Below, in pieces: positions 6,004-14,594 of a stretch of DNA of 42,984 nucleotides. The position numbers and the translations under genes are program-made. Under the pieces are notes generated by a model, which had not been told where the DNA came from, did not search any database, and saw nothing but the letters and a program-made list of their open reading frames with translations. This DNA comes from a virus. The DNA lies in IMG/VR virus record IMGVR_UViG_3300030451_003001, positions 1-42,984 of that record; one strand, given 5' to 3'. The first letter of the stretch is position 1. Each line of letters begins with the position of its first letter.

Positions 6004-6403
6004 AAGCGTTCATTTCTTTTATAAAATTTCGGTACACCTTGTCGGTGTACTTGACATTCTTAGCGAACATAGGGTTTGCTGATAGGCTAGTGGGGATTTC
6101 TTCTCCACTTAGTTTTTTATATATAGAGGTGCATACCCTTTTAGCTTTATAGGACAACACATATATTGCACGTGTAGGACCACATCTTTTTCTAAACACT
6201 TCTATCCATCCATCTCTTAGTAGTTTATCAAATCTGTTTTCATTCCAACTAAGAAGCTCGTTAAACTCTTCAAACTTTGCTTTGTCAAAATATCCTTCTG
6301 ACTTTAGAAACAATATTACATCTAGTTCAGCTTGTGATAAACCATATTTAGCTTTGATAAAATATCGGATGACTCTCCAATATTTAAGATAGTCGTTATT
6401 CAT
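5969..6403 (-). CDS. Winged-helix (MarR-like) DNA-binding protein
   Basis: A 144-residue protein on the strand opposite its neighbours. Residues about 18-85 fit a winged helix: helix GLSQAELDVILFLKSEG, recognition-helix candidate SWNENRFDKLLRDGWIEVF, and a wing with basic residues RKRCGPTRAIYVLSYKAKR. The C-terminal half is helical and basic, and could give dimerisation. It overlaps the end of groES by 35 bases (tail to tail) and is transcribed from a promoter back to back with that of the virion genes, so it is a good candidate for a regulator of the early-late switch. That role is inferred from fold and position. Confidence 0.7.
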   Translation of the reverse strand: MNNDYLKYWRVIRYFIKAKYGLSQAELDVILFLKSEGYFDKAKFEEFNELLSWNENRFDKLLRDGWIEVFRKRCGPTRAIYVLSYKAKRVCTSIYKKLSGEEIPTSLSANPMFAKNVKYTDKVYRNFIKEMNASIRQQRHRSHE

Positions 6404-6422
6404 TTGATTAGATTTATGATTA

Positions 6423-6430
6423 CAAAGTTA
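6423..6430 (-). promoter_or_regulatory. -7 box for the winged-helix gene
   Basis: On the minus strand TAACTTTG matches TAnnTTTG, 19 bases before the ATG. No clear -33 element is seen. It is back to back with the plus-strand box 14 bases away. Confidence 0.55.
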
Positions 6431-6444
6431 TAATTTTTTTTAGT

Positions 6445-6452
6445 TATCTTTG
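6445..6452 (+). promoter_or_regulatory. -7 box for the virion gene block
   Basis: TATCTTTG, 14 bases before the start of the 53-residue gene. The divergent box on the other strand is so close that the two polymerases, or one bound regulator, would interfere with each other. Confidence 0.6.
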
Positions 6453-6466
6453 TAAAAATTTAGAAT

Positions 6467-6628
6467 ATGAAATCAAAAGGACTCGGAGACACAATAGAAA
6501 AATTTACTAAAGCAACAGGTATTAAAAAAGTTGTTGACAAAGTGTCTAAAGCTACAGGTAAAGATTGTGGTTGCGGTCAAAGAAAAGATACACTAAACAG
6601 AATTTTTCCATATAAACAAAATAAATAA
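6467..6628 (+). CDS. Small conserved phage protein with C-terminal DCGC motif
   Basis: A 53-residue product starting MKSKGLGDTIEKFTKATGIK, followed by a basic helix and the ending DCGCGQRKDTLNRIFPY. The D-C-G-C...R...LN..FPY ending is a pattern I associate with small proteins of other Bacteroidota phages, of unknown function; the two Cys could bind metal. The stop and the next start share one base (TAATG), so translation is coupled with the structural gene that follows. The start is the first ATG after the promoter at 6445-6452. Confidence 0.75.
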   Translation: MKSKGLGDTIEKFTKATGIKKVVDKVSKATGKDCGCGQRKDTLNRIFPYKQNK

Positions 6629-7107
6629 TGGCTACTCAAAAATTACAAGCAAGCAGATTACTTAAGGTTATACCAAGCAATACTGTAGATATACCTAATC
6701 CGGCTGCTATTGCTCAGTCAGGAACAACAGATGCAGGAACTACAAATAAGTTAACTGATTCAAGTGGTGACTTTATAAATAAACGTGTAAAGGTTGGTGA
6801 TATTATATATGCTGATGGAGCAGCACCAAGAGCTGTAAAAGTTACTGCAGTAGATAGTGCTACCGTTCTTAGTGTAACTTCAACTGTACCTAGTTCATAT
6901 ACATATGTTATATACTCAACAGTTGATAATCGTCCAATGGGTTGTGCATTGTATTGTGGTGGAACAGGAGATATATCAGTTACTACTATGAGTGGTGATA
7001 CTGTTGTTTTAAGTGGTGTGCCTACAGGTTTATTTGTTCCTATAAATGATATAAAAAGAATAAATTCAACTGACACTACTGCTACTAACCTAGTAGCTCT
7101 TTGGTAA
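6628..7107 (+). CDS. Virion structural protein with beta domains
   Basis: A 159-residue protein. The first half contains a compact beta module around KLTDSSGDFINKRVKVGDII (residues 41-60) followed by VTAVDSATVLSV, a pattern also present in the 192-residue virion protein at 27621 and, more loosely, in the capsid protein. The second half (GDISVTTMSGDTVVLSGVP and the ending DTTATNLVALW) matches small phage head or tail decoration proteins. No signal peptide or membrane segment. It is one base into the preceding stop codon and three bases before the large fibre gene, so probably a particle component made with the fibre. Exact position in the virion is unknown. Confidence 0.65.
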   Translation: MATQKLQASRLLKVIPSNTVDIPNPAAIAQSGTTDAGTTNKLTDSSGDFINKRVKVGDIIYADGAAPRAVKVTAVDSATVLSVTSTVPSSYTYVIYSTVDNRPMGCALYCGGTGDISVTTMSGDTVVLSGVPTGLFVPINDIKRINSTDTTATNLVALW

Positions 7108-7110
7108 GTT

Positions 7111-10100
7111 ATGTTAAATATTATAGGTAATATAATATTAAGTGCAACATCTGCAGTAGCAACTGTTGTGTCTCAAGTTGTACTTGAAAATCTAAGATTT
7201 TGGCTTCCTTTTGAAAGAACTGAAAAACAAGATAAAGAGCTAGTTACTAATGTCGATTTTTCTAGTGAAGGTAATTGGATTTATCGTGGGTCTCAAGGTT
7301 ATAGTATATCTAACGGAACTCTTAATTATGATGGTTCATCCGGTCAATTTAGAAGAGCATTACAAAACTTAAACACAAAAACAGGTGCTCAGTATGAGTT
7401 AACTATTACAATAGATAGTATAAGCACCGGTAGTTTAAACTTTGGATTTGGAAGTAAAAATGTTGGTAGTTTTTCGGGAACTGTTCAACAAAGTTTTTCT
7501 TCTGTTGGTACTCATAAAAGAATTGTGACCGCTACTTCTGATGAGCACTCTATAGTTATTCAAAATAATGTTGCTGCTCAAACTTGGTCAATTAGTCATG
7601 TATCAGTAAAAGAAATAACTCAGGTTGTGCCTGATGCTTCAAGAGGTTTAACTGAAAATGTTGGCTCTGAATTAAATGATGGAACGTGGAATCCTAATGG
7701 TGGTTGGAGTGTATCAAATGGTGTAGCTACTAATGACGGTACAGGAAGTACTCTTACAAATGACATCCTTACTATAGGTAAGGTTTATAGAATGACTGTA
7801 AAGTTTTCAAGCTACACCCCACTGACTCCTCCTGCGTTAGGTGATTTTAGTATGTTCCTTGGCGTAAACTCAGAATCTTTTAATTTTAATGGGACAGAAG
7901 AATTTACTTTTACTGCTCAATGTACAGGTGATACTAATGCAAGAATAAAATCTAAAAACGGAGGTATTGGTTCTATTAATATTAGTGACATTTCAATAAA
8001 AGAATTAACGTATAGTGATATAGGTCCAATAAAAAATCCTGCAACTCTTTTTACAGGTAAAGCACTTAATTTTGATGGTGTAAACGACCAAGTTTATAAT
8101 ACCTCAAGTTTTCCAATAAATATTTCTTCAGGAAGTTGGACTGTAGCCGTTTGGTTTAATGTTGATGAATTACAAGATGGAAACCAAAACCCAATTAACC
8201 AATGTATATTTAATAATGGAATAGACGTTGATAATAGGTTTGGAATAGGTATAAAAAATAAGATACTTGTAGTAAATAAATATGACACTACAAATAGTTA
8301 TGTTAATGTAAGACCTATTAAAAGTGGTGTAGCTACTCTTATAAAACAAACTTGGCAAAGAATTGTAGCTGTTATTGTTGATGGTGATATAACTGTATAT
8401 TTAGATGGTCAACCCGGTCAAGAATCAACAGGTACATCTCCATATAGGTATTTTGAGGGCTTTGCAATTGGAGCTACAGGAAGTGTTGCAAACCCAAGGT
8501 ATTTTGGTGGTAAGATTGCAGATGTACAAGTTTATAATGCAGCTTGGACTGCTGAAGATGCCTTATATGATTATCAAAATCCTAATCATCTTGTTTTAGA
8601 TAATCCTAACACTAATATATTACCAAATAATTTACGAGGATATTTTCCATTAAATGAAGGTAGCGGGAGTCTTGCTATTAACAGTGGTTATAATGAAGAA
8701 TTATCAATAGTAGATGAAAATCTTACAAACACTTTTGAAAATCATCAAAATAGATTTAATTTAACTATTGTTCCAAACTTAATTGTTGTAGGTCCTGATA
8801 CTCAAAATAATCAATTTAGAATAGCTAAGAAAAAATCTACTGCACCATCACTAGATGTAGGAGAAAAATATTTAATTTCATTTAAATATACTGTTAATGG
8901 AGGTGGCTCAATAGAATTTAAAACTGATAATGCTGAAATTTCACTTACCCCTACATCAGATGCTACAAATAAAACAATTAATGAAGTTATTATAGAATCA
9001 GGTTCAGGAAATTATAATTTTACTTTTGGTCCAACAACTTCAGCTATAGTAGGAGATATTGAAATTAAAAATGTTGTTGATAGAGATACCGAAATTGATG
9101 GTGCAGTATATAATAATTCTCAGTCTATGATACCTCAATTAGGTATGATGGACTATACTTATAATGCTGAAAATTTAATTCTTCATAATGAAGATATAAG
9201 TAATGTAGTATTTGGAAAAGCCGGAAACCCAACTGTTTCTGAATATATAAAAGATTTACCTCCGGGAGTTAGTCAAGCATGGAAAGTATCCACACCACAA
9301 CCTAGTAACACGTATATTGCTATAAATGAAGCCGATAATTTAAGTGTTAGTGCAAATGGTAAAGCTAAAGGTATTTGGGCTAAAACAGTTAGTGGCTCAG
9401 GTAAGGTAGCTTTAAATGTTTTTCATGGATATTTTACAGGTAGTACTTTACAATATCTTCCTGTTGTTACAAATGAGTGGCAATTTTTTCAAGTTCAATT
9501 TACAAATTCTAATCCTCATTACTATGCAGTAGATTTTAGACACCCTGATAATGAATTAAGTGAAGTAATTATTGCGGGTGCTCACATGACTAGTACTGAT
9601 GCAGGCACAAATATATTAAAACCTTATATAAGAGCTACTAGTTCTCATCCTTCAGGTGCAAGTATTATACAAGACCCAAAATATAAAGGTAAGGATAGTT
9701 TTGATAATTCTATAAGACTTAGAGAGCATTCATTTAATTTAGATGGAACAGGTTATGCTCTTGTAGCTGAGTCTACTAGTTTAAATATAGGAAGTGGTCC
9801 TTTCACATTAGAAGCTTGGGTTAAAGCTGATTTTATAAATACAGGTAGTAGTGTTAATGTTATATGGGTTCTTGATGGTAGTGAAAGTGTTACTGCAGGA
9901 GGTAATGTTGGATTAGTAACATTTAGCTCAAATAAACTAGGTGCTTATGTTTCAGGTGTAACAATAGATTCACTTACAACATTTGTTAAAGGACAATGGT
10001 ATCATGTTGCTATTGGAAGAACTCCAAGTGGTGTTTCAAGTTTATACATTAATGGAGATTTAGCAGCTATACCAACTTCACCTTCTGCTGTAAGTTTAAA

Positions 10101-10290
10101 TACAGCTCAACCTAAAATAGGTATTGATAACACTTCAACAAGACATTATAAACAGCTAATAGATGATGTTCGTCTTTATAATAGACTTTTAACTACAGAT
10201 GAAATAGAACAAAATTATCTAGCAGGTTTAGATACACATACAATTGGTTCATCATTTAGTGATGACTTCTCATCGGATTATGGAAATTAA
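7111..10290 (+). CDS. Large tail fibre / adhesin with two LamG-type lectin domains
   Basis: A 1059-residue protein. The N-terminus (1-25) is hydrophobic and may anchor it to the particle. Two jelly-roll, carbohydrate-binding-like domains follow (about 44-167, 184-300), then a LamG/concanavalin-like domain (about 318-490, with FDGVNDQVYN, WTVAVWF, ITVYLDGQ and IADVQVYNAAWT), two more beta-sandwich regions (about 530-655, 684-830) and a second LamG domain (about 874-1036, with FTLEAWVKAD, WYHVAIGRT and IDDVRLYNRLLT). Such proteins bind polysaccharide. This is the best candidate for recognition of the host surface glycan. The gene is preceded by a virion protein gene and followed by two small tail-type genes. 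Confidence 0.8.
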   Translation: MLNIIGNIILSATSAVATVVSQVVLENLRFWLPFERTEKQDKELVTNVDFSSEGNWIYRGSQGYSISNGTLNYDGSSGQFRRALQNLNTKTGAQYELTITIDSISTGSLNFGFGSKNVGSFSGTVQQSFSSVGTHKRIVTATSDEHSIVIQNNVAAQTWSISHVSVKEITQVVPDASRGLTENVGSELNDGTWNPNGGWSVSNGVATNDGTGSTLTNDILTIGKVYRMTVKFSSYTPLTPPALGDFSMFLGVNSESFNFNGTEEFTFTAQCTGDTNARIKSKNGGIGSINISDISIKELTYSDIGPIKNPATLFTGKALNFDGVNDQVYNTSSFPINISSGSWTVAVWFNVDELQDGNQNPINQCIFNNGIDVDNRFGIGIKNKILVVNKYDTTNSYVNVRPIKSGVATLIKQTWQRIVAVIVDGDITVYLDGQPGQESTGTSPYRYFEGFAIGATGSVANPRYFGGKIADVQVYNAAWTAEDALYDYQNPNHLVLDNPNTNILPNNLRGYFPLNEGSGSLAINSGYNEELSIVDENLTNTFENHQNRFNLTIVPNLIVVGPDTQNNQFRIAKKKSTAPSLDVGEKYLISFKYTVNGGGSIEFKTDNAEISLTPTSDATNKTINEVIIESGSGNYNFTFGPTTSAIVGDIEIKNVVDRDTEIDGAVYNNSQSMIPQLGMMDYTYNAENLILHNEDISNVVFGKAGNPTVSEYIKDLPPGVSQAWKVSTPQPSNTYIAINEADNLSVSANGKAKGIWAKTVSGSGKVALNVFHGYFTGSTLQYLPVVTNEWQFFQVQFTNSNPHYYAVDFRHPDNELSEVIIAGAHMTSTDAGTNILKPYIRATSSHPSGASIIQDPKYKGKDSFDNSIRLREHSFNLDGTGYALVAESTSLNIGSGPFTLEAWVKADFINTGSSVNVIWVLDGSESVTAGGNVGLVTFSSNKLGAYVSGVTIDSLTTFVKGQWYHVAIGRTPSGVSSLYINGDLAAIPTSPSAVSLNTAQPKIGIDNTSTRHYKQLIDDVRLYNRLLTTDEIEQNYLAGLDTHTIGSSFSDDFSSDYGN

Positions 10291-10301
10291 AAATAGATAA
10301 A

Positions 10302-10655
10302 ATGGCAAAAGGAGATTACAGAGATTCGTCAACAAGAAACGCATACAAAACTAAAGTAAGACAACAAACTCTTACTAAGGTTGTAGTAGACTCAACTGAA
10401 AAAAGAACAAGAGCAGAACTTCTTGATATGGTAGAAGAGCTTTTTGAAACTACAGGAGAAAAGTCTATTACTGCTGAAACACTAAGAGCTTTTTGTCACA
10501 TACTTTTAAAGTCTGTTCAAAATACATCAGATGATGATGTTGTTGCAGATAGCCTAAGTTCAACTGTATCAGGCTTATCTTTACCATTATCAGACCCTAG
10601 AGTATCAGGTCAATTATGGAATGATAGAGGTATTATAAAAGTTTCAAGAGGATAG
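10302..10655 (+). CDS. Small virion-associated protein
   Basis: A 117-residue protein with a basic N-terminus (MAKGDYRDSSTRNAYKTKVR), a helical middle (RAELLDMVEELFETTG) and the ending SDPRVSGQLWNDRGIIKVSRG. The DP-x-V-x-G-x-LW-N ending is characteristic of small phage proteins found beside tail fibre genes. It lies 11 bases after the fibre gene and two bases before the next gene. It may be a fibre-associated or chaperone-like component; function is not established. Confidence 0.6.
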   Translation: MAKGDYRDSSTRNAYKTKVRQQTLTKVVVDSTEKRTRAELLDMVEELFETTGEKSITAETLRAFCHILLKSVQNTSDDDVVADSLSSTVSGLSLPLSDPRVSGQLWNDRGIIKVSRG

Positions 10656-10657
10656 TT

Positions 10658-11017
10658 ATGAGAGGAAACGTATATATCAGTTTAAATGAGTCAACCTATG
10701 AAGGCTCAATTCCAACAGAGTTAGTAAATAAATATGGAATCCCTGTGTTTGATGATGAAGGTGTTGAGACAGGTAAAACTACACCTACATTTAAAGAATT
10801 AGGTGAAATTAATAAATCTCTTTTTGGAGCTGTAGTAACAGTTACTGTTGATAGTGTAAATTATTATGTTATGGAGTTAGAAGCAAGTTGGACATCTTCA
10901 GAGGTCTCTGCTTTAATAGCGTTAGGTTCGGGTCTTAGTAGTCCTAATAATACCTTAATGACAAATAAAGAAGCAATTGCTTTTATTAACGCAAACATAC
11001 CTGAAGAAGAATTATAG
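10658..11017 (+). CDS. Hypothetical protein, 119 residues
   Basis: The product starts MRGNVYISLNESTYEGSIPT. It is mixed alpha/beta and neutral to acidic, ending TNKEAIAFINANIPEEEL. No signal peptide, membrane span or catalytic motif is visible. It sits between a fibre-associated small protein and a 22-codon frame, so it is likely another fibre or tail accessory. I do not recognise a family. Confidence 0.55.
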   Translation: MRGNVYISLNESTYEGSIPTELVNKYGIPVFDDEGVETGKTTPTFKELGEINKSLFGAVVTVTVDSVNYYVMELEASWTSSEVSALIALGSGLSSPNNTLMTNKEAIAFINANIPEEEL

Positions 11018-11018
11018 T

Positions 11019-11087
11019 ATGTGGGTAACAACTGCAACATTTCCTCCTTGTAAAATAATCTATAAAGTAGTTAAGGATGATAAGTAA
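11019..11087 (+). CDS. Very short open frame, 22 residues
   Basis: ATG 11019 to TAA 11085-11087 encodes MWVTTATFPPCKIIYKVVKD plus two residues. It fills the only gap between the 119-residue gene (one base between) and the basic protein gene, whose start it overlaps by 11 bases. It may be a genuine microprotein or a translational bridge that brings ribosomes to the next start. The evidence is position only. Confidence 0.35.
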   Translation: MWVTTATFPPCKIIYKVVKDDK

Positions 11088-11391
11088 AAAACAAAAGAGT
11101 GCTGCACTAAAACGTGCAGGAGTAAGTGGCTTAAACAAGCCAAAAAGAACTCCTAGCCATAAAACAAAGTCACACGTTGTTGTAACAAACTGTAAAGGTA
11201 AGTTAAAGACTATACGTTTTGGTCAGCAAGGTAAAAAAGTAGGTACAGTTTCAGGAACAGCAGGTGCACCTAGAAAAGGTGAAAGTGCTAGAATGAAAGC
11301 TAAAAGAAAATCATTTAAAGCAAGGCACGCAAAAAACATTAAAAAAGGAAGATGTTCAGCAGCCTATTGGGCTGATAAAGTTAAATGGTAA
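11077..11391 (+). CDS. Conserved small basic phage protein
   Basis: A 104-residue, strongly basic protein. The second half carries IRFGQQGKK, RMKAKRKSFKARHAKNIKKG and SAAYWADKVKW. The combination of FGQQG, a K/R-rich helix with RH..NI.KG, and a final AYWA..VKW is shared by small proteins of many marine phages. The charge suggests DNA or RNA binding, perhaps as an internal head protein; function is unproven. It ends one base before the T9SS-cargo gene. Its own start is overlapped by a 22-codon frame. Confidence 0.7.
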   Translation: MISKKQKSAALKRAGVSGLNKPKRTPSHKTKSHVVVTNCKGKLKTIRFGQQGKKVGTVSGTAGAPRKGESARMKAKRKSFKARHAKNIKKGRCSAAYWADKVKW

Positions 11392-11392
11392 A

Positions 11393-13561
11393 ATGAAAAA
11401 AGTATTATTATTTATATGCCTGCTGATAGCAGGTATTTCTTATTCTCAAGATACTATTATAGATTGTTTTGGAACACCTTCACCGCAAGATTGGATAGGT
11501 GATGGATTTTGTGATAATGGCTCTTATACTTGGAATGGAGTTCCTATAGATTTTAATTGTGAAGAATTTGGTTATGACGCAGGAGACTGTGAAATTCCAA
11601 TAGACGAATCTGCAGTGCTTGGTTGTACAGATATAGAATCACCAAATTTTAATCCTTGGGCTACCTTAGATGATGGTAGCTGTGTTGTTTCTGAATGTTC
11701 TTCAGGGTTTTCATTAATTAAAATAGAGCTTACTTTAGACCAATTTCCTAGTGAAACAGGACTTATTGTAACTGATATATCTAATGGTGAATATATAGAA
11801 AATATTCCTGCAGGAACATTTAATTATAATCAATCAAACCAAACTATTGTATATGATATTTGCGTACCTGAAACGGGTGTTGAAATCATTCTTAGCGACA
11901 CATATGGTGATGGGCTTGCAGGCTCTTTGTATAATGGTGGTTCTGATGGAGACCTTATCATATATGGTGACTACCCTTGTGGTAATGGTCCTGATGTATT
12001 TTTTGACTTAGACACAGCTAATTTTGGAAATGCTGCTTATTCAGGACCTTTATGGATTCCTCCTTGTGGTGTTGAGGCTATACCGGGTTGTTTAGATACA
12101 GATTATATTGAGTTTAACCCTAGTGCTAATATAGATGATGGTAGCTGTGAAACATTACACACTTTAGGGTGTATAAATCCTAATGCTTTTAATTTCAATC
12201 CTGAAGCTACATTAAACGAAATAATACCTCAATGTGAATATACTTTAGTATTAGAAGATGATGGTGGTGATGGTTGGGGTAGTTCCTATATAGGTATATC
12301 TCAAGGTAATGATATAATAGGTGAATTTAGTGTTGAGCCCGGATTGTATCAAAAAGAATTTACTCTTCAATTACATACAGACCAACCAATAAAAGTATTT
12401 TACTTTCAAATAGCAGGACCTCAACAACCTATTCAAGAAGCTAGTTTTCAAACTATGCACAATTCATTTAGGCTTATAAATTCAAACAATAATGTAACAC
12501 TACAGGGTGGTGTATTTCCATTCTCTTTTAATGGACAAGGAGCACTTCAACCATATGGTCCACCTTTTTGGACTATATATGAAGCAATGCCTTTTTGTGG
12601 TGATTATTGTATACCTACGGTTTATGGTTGTTTAGATGAACAATCTCTTAATTACGATTCTTTAGCAAATACAGATGATGCTAGTTGTATTGAAATAGTA
12701 GAAGGTTGCACTTCACCCTTCGCATTTAATTATGACTCACTTGCTAATGTAGATAACGGTAGTTGTGTAGCAGTAGTTGTTGGCTGTATGGATGAAATAG
12801 CATGGAACTATAACTTTGCTGCTAATACAGAAGATGGGTCTTGTTTGTATTTTGGCTGTATGGACACCTTAGCTGATAACTATGACCCTATAGCAAATGT
12901 AGATAACGGTTCTTGTTTTATTACAGTGTTAGGCTGCACAGACCCTGAAGCTTTTAATTATAATGAAGAAGCTAATACAGAAGACTTTAGTTGTATACCA
13001 TTTATATATGGTTGTATGGATAGTACAGCATTTAATTACGACTCATTAGCTAATTCAGAAGATGAATGTGAATTAATTGTAGAAGGCTGTATGGATGTAA
13101 ATGCGTATAACTATGATATTTTTGCAAACACAGAATCTGAATGCTTGTATGATGCAGGTTGTGTAGGAGAGCCGGGTGACCCTTATTGGTTAAATGACAC
13201 TTGTTATGCTTGGGTTATTATGGTAGACCCTTATTGTTGTAATACAAATTGGGATGAAAAATGTCAGCAGTTATATTGGAGTTGTTCAGACGACAGTCCT
13301 TTAGATACAAGAGATTTACTTAGAGGGCATAACATAGTTATGTATCCTAACCCTATGGGTGATGTTTTAAATATACTAACAAATGGTCCTGTAGGTATAG
13401 AGGTATATGATGTAACGGGTAAACTTATAATAAAAGTTAAAGAAAATCAAACTGCAGAAGGACTAAATCAATTAGATGTAAGTTTACTACCTGCAGGTGT
13501 ATATAATTTTAGTGTAACATATGATGGTAATACAAGTACTACAAAAGTATTAAAGAGATGA
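11393..13561 (+). CDS. Secreted Cys-rich surface protein with T9SS C-terminal sorting domain
   Basis: A 722-residue protein. A Sec signal peptide (MKKVLLFICLLIAGISYSQ, cut after Gln19) is followed by a Notch/LNR-like module (about 33-66: WIGDGFCD ... YDAGDC), ten repeats of the form GC-x-D-x-x-A-x-NYD-x-x-AN-x-DDGSC (about 77-97, 232-252, 259-281, then a run from 412 to 584), two beta domains between them (about 105-225, 283-400), a DPYCCNTNWDEKC motif (612-624) and a C-terminal domain (648-722: MYPNPMGDVLNI, VEVYDVTGK-like core, LLPAGVYNFSV, TKVLKR). That ending is the type A sorting signal used by the type IX secretion system to cross the outer membrane. All these modules are typical of flavobacterial surface proteins, so capture from a host is likely. 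The next gene overlaps by 4 bases. Confidence 0.88.
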   Translation: MKKVLLFICLLIAGISYSQDTIIDCFGTPSPQDWIGDGFCDNGSYTWNGVPIDFNCEEFGYDAGDCEIPIDESAVLGCTDIESPNFNPWATLDDGSCVVSECSSGFSLIKIELTLDQFPSETGLIVTDISNGEYIENIPAGTFNYNQSNQTIVYDICVPETGVEIILSDTYGDGLAGSLYNGGSDGDLIIYGDYPCGNGPDVFFDLDTANFGNAAYSGPLWIPPCGVEAIPGCLDTDYIEFNPSANIDDGSCETLHTLGCINPNAFNFNPEATLNEIIPQCEYTLVLEDDGGDGWGSSYIGISQGNDIIGEFSVEPGLYQKEFTLQLHTDQPIKVFYFQIAGPQQPIQEASFQTMHNSFRLINSNNNVTLQGGVFPFSFNGQGALQPYGPPFWTIYEAMPFCGDYCIPTVYGCLDEQSLNYDSLANTDDASCIEIVEGCTSPFAFNYDSLANVDNGSCVAVVVGCMDEIAWNYNFAANTEDGSCLYFGCMDTLADNYDPIANVDNGSCFITVLGCTDPEAFNYNEEANTEDFSCIPFIYGCMDSTAFNYDSLANSEDECELIVEGCMDVNAYNYDIFANTESECLYDAGCVGEPGDPYWLNDTCYAWVIMVDPYCCNTNWDEKCQQLYWSCSDDSPLDTRDLLRGHNIVMYPNPMGDVLNILTNGPVGIEVYDVTGKLIIKVKENQTAEGLNQLDVSLLPAGVYNFSVTYDGNTSTTKVLKR

Positions 13562-14592
13562 GAAGAATACTATTAATATTATTATTTATCCCTTTTTTAA
13601 CAAGTGCTCAGGGATTACACAAAATATTTAAATACTCTACTATTTATGCCGCAGTTAATGGTGGAACGTCATTAGGTGATAATCAAATATGGTCTGTAAC
13701 TACAGGTTCTTTGCAAGAGCAAACAATAGAAACGCCTTTTGATTATACTTTTTCTGTAGGTATAAGAAAAATAAAAAGATTTGGTTATGAAAATAGAGCT
13801 CTTACTTTTTATAATGGTACAGAAAATTCTTATTCTGATGCCGCAACCATTGGTAGAGTGGATGGTTTTGAATATTTATTTGAAGCTGATTTTGTAAGAA
13901 GATTAGGTATAAACTATACTAATCAACATCATTTTGTTAGATACGTTGCTGACAAGTGGGTTAGTAAAATAGAATATTTAGAAGATGGGTTTGCTGATAT
14001 AAAATACTTTGAAGCGTCTGAAAGATTTAGATTAAAAGTAAGGGATGGCAAGCTTTCGTTTAACGGGGGTTTAGTGCAAAGACTTGCCGAACCTTACGGA
14101 TTTGACCCTCTTGAAGATTGGGTACTTGATAATGGAACTTTACATTATACATACCTTGCACTTCAAGAAGGATACAACATAACCCTAGGGGGAGAATATT
14201 TTTCACCTGACGGAGAGCTTGTAGCTAACAGTCAAGAAGTATGGGAAGAGGTTGTTATACCTCAAGTTATAAATAATTATGTAGAAAAACAAAGAAACTC
14301 TTTATCAAATATTGTTGAGTATTCTTTTGTTTTAGGTTTAGATTATTACCATTTTACAAAAGACTTTTGGTTTCACACTTGGGGAAACATTATGCCATAC
14401 CACGTAGATACTGATAATTTATACTCATATCATAAATATAATAATGGTCAATGGATTGACTATTCTTTAGGTTTAATTTATGGTTATAGATTTAATAAAA
14501 GTTTAGGTATATTTGTAGAAGGAAGATATAATAAGTATTGGAATAGAAAATGGCACAACTTTAGTGTTGGACTTAATTATGTAATATTTTAA
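13558..14592 (+). CDS. Outer-membrane beta-barrel-like protein
   Basis: A 344-residue protein with signal peptide MRRILLILLFIPFLTSAQ, then alternating aromatic/hydrophobic strands, and a final strand NFSVGLNYVIF ending in Phe, the usual signal for the BAM outer-membrane assembly machinery. Strands such as YSFVLGLDYYHF and YSLGLIYGYRF support a barrel. No plug or catalytic motif is seen. It overlaps the T9SS cargo gene by 4 bases (ATGA), so the two are probably made together. It resembles proteins I associate with other flavobacterial phages, so it may be a general feature of the group: receptor blocking, outer-membrane lysis, or a virion component are all open. Confidence 0.72.
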   Translation: MRRILLILLFIPFLTSAQGLHKIFKYSTIYAAVNGGTSLGDNQIWSVTTGSLQEQTIETPFDYTFSVGIRKIKRFGYENRALTFYNGTENSYSDAATIGRVDGFEYLFEADFVRRLGINYTNQHHFVRYVADKWVSKIEYLEDGFADIKYFEASERFRLKVRDGKLSFNGGLVQRLAEPYGFDPLEDWVLDNGTLHYTYLALQEGYNITLGGEYFSPDGELVANSQEVWEEVVIPQVINNYVEKQRNSLSNIVEYSFVLGLDYYHFTKDFWFHTWGNIMPYHVDTDNLYSYHKYNNGQWIDYSLGLIYGYRFNKSLGIFVEGRYNKYWNRKWHNFSVGLNYVIF

Positions 14593-14594
14593 AA

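Noticed and set aside
8094-8358. Minus-strand frames of about 60 codons inside the fibre gene
   Set aside because: Antisense shadows of the fibre gene; hydrophobic only because of A+T-rich codons.
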